A stretch of DNA of 38,693 nucleotides from CAZYMF01 sp964648215 (GTDB taxonomy: Bacteria > Desulfobacterota > Binatia > HRBIN30 > JACQVA1). Numbering within the stretch: the stretch's first letter is position 1; each line of letters begins with the position of its first letter. The stretch spans positions 1 to 38,693 of the forward strand of contig CAZYMF010000023.1 of NCBI GenBank assembly GCA_964648215.1. The letters run 5' to 3'. The position numbers and the translations under genes are program-made. Shown in pieces: positions 32,357 to 38,693 of this stretch. Below the pieces are notes generated by a model that saw nothing but the letters and a program-made list of their open reading frames with translations, did no database searches and had not been told where the DNA came from.

Positions 32357-33934
32357 ATGCCTACACTCGAGATTGACGGCAAGCAGGTGACCGTCCCGGA
32401 CGGTGCCAACCTGATCCAGGCGGCCGACCTCGCCGGGATCGAGATTCCTCACTACTGCTATCACCCCGGTCTCACCGTCGCCGGCAACTGCCGCATGTGT
32501 CTGGTCGAGATCGAGAAGATGCCCAAGCTCCAGATCGCCTGCAACACGCGGGCGACCGAGGGCATGATCGTGCGCACCCAGGTGGAGCGCGTCAAGCACG
32601 CGCGCGAGGCCGTGCTCGAGTTCCTCCTGCTCAATCACCCGATCGACTGCCCGATCTGCGACCAGGCCGGCGAGTGCAAGCTGCAGGACTACTACATGGA
32701 CTACGACCGGCACCCGAGCCGGATCGCTGCCGAGGAGAAGGTCCACAAGGGCAAGGCGCTCGACGTCGGCCGCATCATCATGCTCGACCAGGAGCGCTGC
32801 ATCCTGTGCACGCGCTGCGTCCGTTTCCTCGACGAGGTGACGCATACCGGCGAGCTCGGCGTCTTCCAGCGCGGCAACCACTGCCAGATCGACATCTTTC
32901 CCGACAAGCGGGTCGACAACCCGTACTCCGGCAACGTCGTCGACATCTGCCCCGTCGGCGCCCTCACCAACAAGGATTTTCGCTTCAAGGCACGCGTCTG
33001 GTACCTCGACCACACCCCGTCGGTCTGCACCCAGTGCGCCACCGGTTGCAACATCGACGTGCACCACCGCCGCGGCCAGGTCTACCGCTTCCGGCCGCGC
33101 CAGAACGAGGCGGTCAACCGGTACTGGATGTGCGACGAGGGCCGCGCCAGCTTCCGCCAGCTCCACGGCGAGCGGCGCCTGCTGCAGGCGATGGTGCGCC
33201 AGGCCGATGCCTGGGCGCCGGCGCCGCCGGACGCGGCACTGGAGACGGTGGCGCAGCGGCTGGCGCAGATTCGCGACGGCCACGGGCCCGAGCGCATCGG
33301 GGCGCTGATCTCCGCGGCGGCGAGCAACGAGGAGGCTTTTCTCTTCGCCCGCCTGTTCCGCGACGGATTTCCCGGCGCCAGGTGCGCCGGCCTCTCCTGG
33401 TCGCCCGCCGACGGCCATCACGACGACTTTCTCATCGACGCCGACAAGAACCCCAACAGCAACGGCCTGCGGGCCCTGGGTCTGGAGCTCGACGCCGGCG
33501 AGATTCTGCGCGCCGCGGAGGCCGGGGAGCTGAAGGCGCTGGTGCTGTTTCGCACCGATCTCGCCCGCTCGCAGGGCGAGGAATGGCTCGACCGCGTCGC
33601 CGAGAAGCTCGATTTCACGGTCGTGATGGACAGCGACGGCCATCCCACGGCGGAGGCGGCGGACGTGCTGCTGCCCGTGGCCACGTTCGTCGAGACCACG
33701 GGGACGTTCACCAACCGTACGCGCCGGGTGCAGCTGGCGCGGCAGGCCTTCGTGCCCCCGGGTGACGTCCAGGAGGGCTGGGCGCTGCTGTCGCGGCTCG
33801 GTCGCCGTGTCGCGGGATGGGATCTTCACCCGTCGGCGCCGGCGGTGTTCGCCGAGATCGTCGCACAGGTGCCGGCATTTGCCGGCCTCGACCACGCCGG
33901 GGTCGGCCTGCACGGAGCCGAGCTGAAGCCGTAG
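32357..33934 (+). CDS. nuoG: NADH-quinone oxidoreductase subunit G (short form)
   Basis: A 525-residue subunit, shorter than the 680-900 residues of many NuoG proteins. The N-terminal ferredoxin domain has cluster N1b cysteines (CYHPGL, CRMCLVE, ACNT). Next comes the N5 motif HPIDCPICDQAGECKLQ, the N4 motif CILCTRCVRF, and a CxxCxxxC-x27-C set (CTQCATGC to WMCDEG) matching the N7 cluster found in only some bacteria. The molybdopterin-like C-terminal domain is reduced (PTAEAADVLLPVATFVETTG). Start ATG 32357 has a weak ribosome-binding site. Confidence 0.93.
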   Translation: MPTLEIDGKQVTVPDGANLIQAADLAGIEIPHYCYHPGLTVAGNCRMCLVEIEKMPKLQIACNTRATEGMIVRTQVERVKHAREAVLEFLLLNHPIDCPICDQAGECKLQDYYMDYDRHPSRIAAEEKVHKGKALDVGRIIMLDQERCILCTRCVRFLDEVTHTGELGVFQRGNHCQIDIFPDKRVDNPYSGNVVDICPVGALTNKDFRFKARVWYLDHTPSVCTQCATGCNIDVHHRRGQVYRFRPRQNEAVNRYWMCDEGRASFRQLHGERRLLQAMVRQADAWAPAPPDAALETVAQRLAQIRDGHGPERIGALISAAASNEEAFLFARLFRDGFPGARCAGLSWSPADGHHDDFLIDADKNPNSNGLRALGLELDAGEILRAAEAGELKALVLFRTDLARSQGEEWLDRVAEKLDFTVVMDSDGHPTAEAADVLLPVATFVETTGTFTNRTRRVQLARQAFVPPGDVQEGWALLSRLGRRVAGWDLHPSAPAVFAEIVAQVPAFAGLDHAGVGLHGAELKP

Positions 33935-33947
33935 CGGGGCGGCGACC

Positions 33948-33973
33948 GAGGCGGAGGGCTCCCCCCGCGCCTC
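33948..33973. terminator. Imperfect hairpin between nuoG and the metal-transport operon
   Basis: GAGGCG (33948-33953) pairs with CGCCTC (33968-33973), with GGG/CCC pairing inside. It lies 13 bases after the nuoG stop, in the 98 bases between convergent genes. No T-run. Confidence 0.32.
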
Positions 33974-34032
33974 GATCTGCGCTCGACTGCTTCATCCATC
34001 CGTCTGGTCTGTTCCCGTCCCGGCACCCACCC

Positions 34033-34836
34033 TCACCGCGGACGCAGCACCGCATAGGCGTAGCTCGCCGCGAAGATCGCCGCCAGCAGTGCCACGATGG
34101 TCGGGCCGGTCGGCAGATCGAACCAGTAGGAGCCGAAGATGCCGATCAGACTGGCGAGCACGCCGAAGCCGGTCGCCAGGCCGAAGGCGCGGCCGAGGCG
34201 CTCGGCGATGCACAGCGCCGCGGCCCCGGGTGCCACCAGCAAGGTGAACGTCAGCAGCGCACCGACGCCGCGGATGGCGATCGCCACGGCGACGCCGACG
34301 ACGACGTAGAAGATCGTGTTCCACAGCGTGACCCGGATGCCGAGCGCGCGGGCCATGTCCGGGTCGTACGCGATGATGAGGAACTCCTTGTACGCCAGGT
34401 ACTGAATCAGCAGCACGATGGCGAAGGCGATCACCATCCCCCACAGGAGCGGCAGCGGCACGGTGAGGATGTTGCCGAAGAGCACGTTCAGGATGCTCCC
34501 CTCGCCGCGCGGCGCTTTGACGATCAGCAGCACGGCGGCCGCCGAGCCGCCCGCGTAGAGCATGCCGATGAGCGCCTCCAGCGGCAGGCGCGGCGAATCG
34601 GCGGCGCGCGAGAAGGCCAGGAAGGTGACGACGGTGAGCACCAGCGCCACGGCGAACGGCGGTAGCTGGAAGAGGATGGCGAGCGCCACGCCGGCCGACG
34701 AGATCTCGGCCACCGCCGCGCCGACGAAGACGATGCGTCGCAGGACGACGTAGATGCTCAGCGGCGCCAGGCCCAGGGCCACCAGCACTCCGGCCAGCAG
34801 GACGTGCCGCAGAAAGGGAACGGTCAGCAGGTCCAT
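34033..34836 (-). CDS. Metal ABC transporter permease (ZnuB-like, ABC-3 family)
   Basis: A 267-residue inner-membrane permease with seven to nine helices. DLLTVPFLRHVLLAG at the start, AEISSAGVALAI and YDPDMARALGIRVTLWNTIFY (a cytoplasmic ATPase contact region) mark the ABC-3 family for zinc, manganese or iron. The ATG follows the stop of the ATPase gene by one base. It is the last gene of the operon with a porin, a binding protein and an ATPase. The metal is not set by the permease sequence. Confidence 0.92.
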   Translation of the reverse strand: MDLLTVPFLRHVLLAGVLVALGLAPLSIYVVLRRIVFVGAAVAEISSAGVALAILFQLPPFAVALVLTVVTFLAFSRAADSPRLPLEALIGMLYAGGSAAAVLLIVKAPRGEGSILNVLFGNILTVPLPLLWGMVIAFAIVLLIQYLAYKEFLIIAYDPDMARALGIRVTLWNTIFYVVVGVAVAIAIRGVGALLTFTLLVAPGAAALCIAERLGRAFGLATGFGVLASLIGIFGSYWFDLPTGPTIVALLAAIFAASYAYAVLRPR

Positions 34837-34837
34837 G

Positions 34838-35557
34838 TCAGGCGTCTCCTCCCGCGTAGGCGCGCGCCAGGTTCTCCGGCGCCAGCATCTCGGCCTTGTC
34901 GCCGACGAGGATGCTGCCCGAGCGCGTGATCACCGCCACCCGCCGGGCAAAATGCTCGATGGCGCTGAGCAGGTGGGTGACGAACACGATGGTGGTCGCC
35001 TTCTCGCGCTGCAGATCGAGCAGCAGCTCCATGATGGCGCGCTCCGACTCGATATCCATGCCGTTGGTCGGCTCGTCGAGCAGCAGCGCGTCGGGCTCGC
35101 CCGCCAGGGCACGGGCGATCAGCACGCGCTGCTGCTGGCCGCCCGACAGCTCGCGGTACGGGCGGTGGCTGAACGGCTCCATCTGCGCCCGCCGCAGGCA
35201 GGCGTGGGCGATGGCTACGTCTTCACGGCCGGGCCGGCGAAAGGCGCCCAATCGGCCGAAGCGCCCCATGATCGCCACCTCCAGCGCCGAGAGCGGGAAG
35301 TGCGTGTCCAGCCGCTCGCGTTGCGGCACGTAGCCGAAGCGCGGCGGCCCGCCATTCTGGCCGAACACCTCGATGCTCCCGGCCAGCGGCTTGAGCAGGC
35401 CGAGCACCGCCTTGAGCAACGTGCTCTTGCCCGAGCCGTTGGGCCCCATCACCCCGAGGAAGTCGCCGCGCTCGATGGCGAAGTCGAGCCCCCTCAGGAC
35501 CGCGCGCCGGCCGTAGCCGAGCGTCACCCCGCGCGCTCGCAGCAGCTCACTGGGCAT
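34838..35557 (-). CDS. Metal ABC transporter ATP-binding protein (ZnuC-like)
   Basis: A 239-residue ATPase. Walker A is GPNGSGKST (38-46), the signature is LSGGQQQR (137-144) and Walker B is LLLDEPTNG (Asp161, Glu162); a switch His lies in FVTHLL. The sequence GYVPQRERLDTHFPLSALEVAIMGRFG is characteristic of ZnuC/MntB-type ATPases. The start overlaps the end of the binding-protein gene by 11 bases, and its stop is one base from the permease start, so the transporter genes are tightly coupled. Confidence 0.93.
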   Translation of the reverse strand: MPSELLRARGVTLGYGRRAVLRGLDFAIERGDFLGVMGPNGSGKSTLLKAVLGLLKPLAGSIEVFGQNGGPPRFGYVPQRERLDTHFPLSALEVAIMGRFGRLGAFRRPGREDVAIAHACLRRAQMEPFSHRPYRELSGGQQQRVLIARALAGEPDALLLDEPTNGMDIESERAIMELLLDLQREKATTIVFVTHLLSAIEHFARRVAVITRSGSILVGDKAEMLAPENLARAYAGGDA

Positions 35558-36515
35558 GGCCGCTCAGCGCCTTGACGAATTGGTCGACGATGTAGTCGAT
35601 CATCGAGATGTAGTCCTTCTGCGCCGGGTTTCCTCCGACGTCGATGGTCAGGTTGAGATACGGAATGCCCACCTGCTTGGCGATCAGCCGGGCGATCGAC
35701 ACGTCGTAGTACGGCTCGGTCACGATGAGCTTCACGCCGGTTTGCTTGGCGGACTCGATGACCTCCTGGATGCGGCGCGGCGACGGCACGAATCCCGGCT
35801 TGCTCTCGACGTTCTCCGGAATGTCGAGCCGGAAGGCGCGCGCGAAGTAGGACCACGACTCGTGATAGGGAATGAACTTGGCGCCGGCGTACGGCGCCAT
35901 CTCCGCGCGCCACTTGGCCTCGGCCGCCGTCAGGCGCTTCTCGAACGCCGCCAGGTTCGCGGCGTAGTAGGCCTTGTTCGCCGGATCGGCGTAGGTGAGG
36001 GCGTTGCAGACGTTGCGCGCCATGATGCGCCCGGCCTCGGGGTCGAGCTGGTAGTGCGGATTGCCGTACGGGTGGATGTCGCCGAAGCTGTAGTCGACGT
36101 GCCCCTGCGGAACATCGAGCAACGGAATGCCCACGGAGGTCTGCGCCTTGATGAGGTTGGAGTTGTTGGCTTCGTTGACCAGATCGCGCGCCCACTCCTC
36201 GAGCCCCAGGCCGATCTGGATGAACAGCCGCGCGCGATGGATCTTGAAGAGATCGCTCGGCCGCGGCGAGTAGAGGTCGGCGTTGAATCCCGCAGGCACC
36301 AACGCCTCGGCCTTCACCTTGTCGCCACCAATGGTCTGGGCCAGGGAGGCGAGGTCGGTCGTGGTCGTCACCACGCGCAACGGACCGGCGGCGACGGCAG
36401 GGACGGCCGGCACGCACGTGCCAGCCGCGAGCAATGCGACGAAAATCGCGGCCGGGGTCAGGCCCCGGCGATGCGTCCGCGGCCGCTTCCTACTGTGCTT
36501 GGTTCGTATCGTCAT
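35547..36515 (-). CDS. Metal ABC transporter substrate-binding protein (ZnuA-like, cluster A-I)
   Basis: A 322-residue periplasmic protein with a signal peptide (about residues 1-43, a long basic n-region and VAA at the cleavage site). TTTTDLASLAQTIGGDKV opens the mature domain. Metal ligands expected in the family: the first His (PHxYxP) is Asp80 here (NADLYSPRPSD); then His154 (GNPHYQLDP), His218 (PYHESW) and Asp292 (TIDVGGN). There is no long His-rich loop. The Asp at the first site could favour manganese or iron over zinc. It lies six bases after the porin gene and overlaps the ATPase gene. Confidence 0.92.
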   Translation of the reverse strand: MTIRTKHSRKRPRTHRRGLTPAAIFVALLAAGTCVPAVPAVAAGPLRVVTTTTDLASLAQTIGGDKVKAEALVPAGFNADLYSPRPSDLFKIHRARLFIQIGLGLEEWARDLVNEANNSNLIKAQTSVGIPLLDVPQGHVDYSFGDIHPYGNPHYQLDPEAGRIMARNVCNALTYADPANKAYYAANLAAFEKRLTAAEAKWRAEMAPYAGAKFIPYHESWSYFARAFRLDIPENVESKPGFVPSPRRIQEVIESAKQTGVKLIVTEPYYDVSIARLIAKQVGIPYLNLTIDVGGNPAQKDYISMIDYIVDQFVKALSGHAQ

Positions 36516-36521
36516 CGTGAT

Positions 36522-37958
36522 TCACTCCAGTGGTTTGAGATTGCCGAGCGAGAACGTCGCCTGGCCGTAGAAGAAATTCGCCGCGCGCTCCGCGCCGCTC
36601 CCCGTCCGATGTGTGTACTGGAAGCGCAGGCGGGTGTTGTCCGAGACGAAGTAGGTGAAGATCGGGGAGACGCCGACCTCGGTGCCGCTCGGCACCCCGG
36701 GGACGTCCGCCATGTCGAGCAGGAAGCCGGCGTGGTAGCGCAGCCAGAAGTTGTAATCGAGCAGCGAGTAGAAACCCCGCTTCAGCCCATGGTCCCCTAC
36801 GCCCTGGCGTTCGGCGAGCAGCGCCTCGTTGCTCCATGTCCACACCTGGCGCTGCGTCGGTGCGTATTGGATTTGCAAGAACGGGTCCTGCAGATAGCTC
36901 TGCCCGCCCGGTCCGGGGCCACCCGCCGCGCTCACGCCGGCAAGCATGGCGCCCGACCCGAACAGGTCGCGCGAGTACGTCAGGCCGCCCATGTAGGCGA
37001 AGTCGAAGCTCTTGGAGCGCGGAAACGCCGGCGTGTTCCCGCCGCTCAGCATGTTGACGTCGGCCTTGAGGTCGGCGTCCCAGGGGTTGGGCACGTAGGT
37101 GCTGAGGTTGACGCCGGGCATGACGAAGCCGTCATCGCCGATGTATTGCGCCAGGGCTTGCGGGCGGTCGATCATCGGCAGCTGAAAGGTGTCGGTCTCG
37201 TTGATCAGGCCGAAGTTTGGCCGAAACTGGCCGGCGCGTAAGGACAAGTCCCCCGGGAGCTTGTTGAAGACGAGGAACGCCTCCTCGACATCGAAAGAGC
37301 CTTGATCGGGCTTGTCGATCGAGACCTGCGCGCTGGTATACGGATCGATGGGCGAGAACAGGATGATCTGCGTGTCGCGGACGCGAAACTGATCGTTCGC
37401 CGAATCGTAGCGCGGATCTCCTCGATGCAGGTCGCTTTGCCGCAGGGTGAAATCGCCGACGGCGCCGATATCCGGAATGAACACTTTCGGAACACCCTGC
37501 AGGCTCGGCATGATGACGCCCTCGGGCGGGGGCGCAGCGCGGGCCTCCGTGCCGATGCGGCGCGAGGTCGGGCCGGACACGGGTCCGGGCAGCAAGCCCT
37601 TGAGCGCCGCGCCGACGGTCACCCCGGCCGGCGTGGGCTCGGGTAACGGCACGCCCGCCGCAACGATTCCCGGTGGAGGCGCTCCCGCCGCCGGTGTGAC
37701 AGGCGCTGCCTTGCCGGCAACCGCGGGCCCCGGCGCCGCTGCAACCGCCGCTGCGCCCGGGCTGGCACCGAGCCGCGCCTCGAGCGCCTCGAGACGCTGC
37801 TGCATCTGCTTGAGCTGCGCTTGCATCTCGCGCACCTGCCTTCTCAACTGGACGTTCTCGCGGGCCGTCCGCGCCGGGCCGTCATCCCCGGCGTGGGCGG
37901 ACGATGCACATGCTGCGATCAGAAGCATGACCACCATCAATCCGACGCACTGCCTCAT
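36522..37958 (-). CDS. Outer-membrane porin-like protein with coiled-coil N-terminus
   Basis: A 478-residue exported protein. The signal peptide (residues 1-23, ending SSAHA) also holds an IAAC lipobox-like stretch, so a lipoprotein is possible. After it comes a heptad coiled coil (VQLRRQVREMQAQLKQMQQR), an Ala/Pro linker of about 80 residues, and a beta-barrel of alternating strands with aromatic C-terminal ends (FFYGQATFSLGNLKPLE). The layout resembles DcaP/OprO-type trimeric porins in which an N-terminal coiled coil spans the periplasm. ATG 37958 has GAGGAG eight bases upstream. As first gene of the operon with ZnuACB it probably carries metal or metal chelates across the outer membrane. 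Confidence 0.83.
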   Translation of the reverse strand: MRQCVGLMVVMLLIAACASSAHAGDDGPARTARENVQLRRQVREMQAQLKQMQQRLEALEARLGASPGAAAVAAAPGPAVAGKAAPVTPAAGAPPPGIVAAGVPLPEPTPAGVTVGAALKGLLPGPVSGPTSRRIGTEARAAPPPEGVIMPSLQGVPKVFIPDIGAVGDFTLRQSDLHRGDPRYDSANDQFRVRDTQIILFSPIDPYTSAQVSIDKPDQGSFDVEEAFLVFNKLPGDLSLRAGQFRPNFGLINETDTFQLPMIDRPQALAQYIGDDGFVMPGVNLSTYVPNPWDADLKADVNMLSGGNTPAFPRSKSFDFAYMGGLTYSRDLFGSGAMLAGVSAAGGPGPGGQSYLQDPFLQIQYAPTQRQVWTWSNEALLAERQGVGDHGLKRGFYSLLDYNFWLRYHAGFLLDMADVPGVPSGTEVGVSPIFTYFVSDNTRLRFQYTHRTGSGAERAANFFYGQATFSLGNLKPLE

Positions 37959-38130
37959 CGACACACTCCTCTGTTGGCCTGCCGGTTGCGGCACGCACAG
38001 CGCGCGGCAGCCGAGGTCATGGCCAAACCGTTTCGTTCTTTCCCCGGTAGGGCTTCGACCGGCGAGGCGCCGTCTCGAACCGCGGGTTCGCCGACCGTTC
38101 CTCGTCCAGTCGTTCGGGGCGGCTGGCGGC

Positions 38131-38165
38131 GAAGCGCGACTCGCACGTACTGTGAGTCGCGCTTC
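38131..38165. terminator. Strong inverted repeat upstream of the porin operon, downstream of the small gene
   Basis: GAAGCGCGACTC (38131-38142) is perfectly repeated in reverse complement at 38154-38165; with one G/T mismatch the stem extends by two pairs and leaves a CGTAC loop. It begins 25 bases after the stop of the small exported gene (38190), as a terminator would, but no T-run follows on the minus strand. It could also be a metal-regulator operator. The rest of the 230 bases holds no gene. Confidence 0.48.
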
Positions 38166-38189
38166 CCGCGCGCCGCCGGCGAGAGAGGG

Positions 38190-38561
38190 CTAGGCGGTTG
38201 CGGGCGGTGCGCGCGTGAGACCGGAAGTGCGGAGGAAGGACGGGACACTGCGCGCCGCCGGTGCATGGGCAGCGGCGGCTTCGGGTTGCAGGTCCGCGAG
38301 GGCGGGGGAGGAAGCGGGACTGAGGGGGAGATGGAAGGCCAGCAAACAGAGCGGGCAGATCCCTGTCTCGGTCTTCATCTGGCCGGCGATGCCCGTCTCC
38401 TGGACGAGGGAACCGGGATGCGAGTGGACGGCAGCAGCCAACTGGGCACTGAGGAGCAAGACGGCAGCGGTGACCCGGAGCAGCCGGAATCCGCCCGAGA
38501 CCTGGCGCCGGCCCCTGCGGGAGGGCCCCGGATCTCGTTCACTCCTGCGCCGGAAGGTCAT
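38190..38561 (-). CDS. Small exported His/Cys-containing protein (DUF2946-like)
   Basis: A 123-residue protein. A basic N-terminus (FRRRSERDPGPSRRGRRQ) and a hydrophobic segment (about residues 28-43, LLRVTAAVLLLSAQLAAA) form a signal peptide or anchor. Right after it comes HSHPG, then CPLCLLAFH with a CxxC motif, and a Pro/Ala-rich tail. The plan resembles DUF2946-type proteins found near metal-transport genes; that likeness is tentative. Its place directly upstream of a metal-import operon on the same strand fits a metal-binding or metal-sensing part. The start codon has no ribosome-binding site but a good promoter at leaderless distance. Confidence 0.62.
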   Translation of the reverse strand: MTFRRRSERDPGPSRRGRRQVSGGFRLLRVTAAVLLLSAQLAAAVHSHPGSLVQETGIAGQMKTETGICPLCLLAFHLPLSPASSPALADLQPEAAAAHAPAARSVPSFLRTSGLTRAPPATA

Positions 38562-38570
38562 GAGTGGCGC

Positions 38571-38599
38571 ATTCTAGAGAGTGCTTCGCGGCGGTGCAA
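38571..38599 (-). promoter_or_regulatory. Sigma70-like promoter of the small exported gene, leaderless geometry
   Basis: Minus-strand TTGCAC (38599-38594) and TAGAAT (38576-38571) are 17 bases apart, the best promoter match in the window. The ATG at 38561 is nine bases past the -10 box, with no Shine-Dalgarno, so the leader would be two or three bases. Confidence 0.55.
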
Positions 38600-38654
38600 A
38601 CGGTGGCGCGCACGCTCGTCTTCGAGCTGTCTGCGATCGATGGGAGAAGGTCAG

Positions 38655-38693
38655 GATGAGGGGGATGAAATCGAGCGGCAAAGCCGAACCTCG
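38655..38693 (+). CDS. Possible start of a gene running off the window
   Basis: ATG 38655 opens a frame to the window end, beginning MRGMKSSGKAEP, with AGAAGG seven bases upstream; a second ATG at 38664 has AGGGGG before it. Only 13 codons are visible, so this is a guess based on the ribosome-binding site. The product cannot be named. Confidence 0.25.

Noticed and set aside
38215..38577. Plus-strand open frame at the right end
   Set aside because: It is opposite the small exported protein, which has a signal peptide, CxxC motif and promoter; the plus frame has none of these.

Overview
The window is GC-rich bacterial chromosome with densely packed genes on both strands, four-base stop/start overlaps, many GTG starts, and no phage, insertion sequence, CRISPR array, tRNA or rRNA that I can see. 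The mix of genes (F420/FMN luciferase-like oxidoreductase, BadI-like CoA hydrolase, L-2-hydroxyglutarate oxidase, epoxide hydrolase, a Thr/Pro-linker secreted protein with a Cys-TM-Arg tail, MopB-type NuoG) fits a high-GC lineage once placed in the Deltaproteobacteria, such as Binatota or Myxococcota. That placement is inference. A run of exactly 100 N at 19240-19339 marks a scaffold join, so the two halves may not be truly adjacent and the source is probably a draft or metagenome assembly.

Layout, left half. 1-2498: end of an unknown gene, two tandem Lgt-family membrane proteins and a coupled HAD hydrolase. 2527-6343: DUF4124-type secreted protein, isochorismatase-like hydrolase, a crotonase on the minus strand, and an AsmA-like protein. 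6367-9140: two overlapping paralogous membrane histidine kinases. 9423-13067: GT-C-type membrane protein, Yip1-family protein, stand-alone receiver protein, CPBP membrane protease. 13079-16543: EthD-like protein, a hypothetical protein, epoxide hydrolase and a large secreted modular protein. 16695-18854: BadI/MenB-like crotonase, then a translation-related group (RRM protein, ribosomal protein S21, IF-1). 18911-19216: small Rieske protein up to the gap.

Right half. 19399-22138: a coupled operon of a diiron ferritin-like protein, a HisN-like phosphatase and a luciferase-like oxidoreductase. 22164-25787: lysA diverging from a histidine phosphatase and a degenerate M24-peptidase-like lipoprotein. 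25795-28830: a DksA-zinc-finger/BON fusion diverging from purU and lhgO. 28856-30319: EF-P and an NTF2-like/cupin pair. 30464-33934: nuoB, nuoF and nuoG only, a reduced complex I cluster. 34033-37958: a minus-strand metal-import operon (outer-membrane porin, binding protein, ATPase, permease), preceded by a small His/Cys-containing exported protein.

The most distinctive signals are: (1) several genes without a Shine-Dalgarno whose start codon lies 6-11 bases after a plausible -10 box, suggesting common leaderless or near-leaderless transcripts; (2) several enzyme-family members lacking canonical catalytic residues (tandem Lgt pair, crotonase at 3788, M24 lipoprotein at 24357); (3) an EF-P with Asn at the normally modified loop tip; (4) the DksA-BON fusion; and (5) the porin-ZnuACB operon whose binding protein has Asp in place of the first metal-ligand His. 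I did not find a convincing defence island or biosynthetic cluster.
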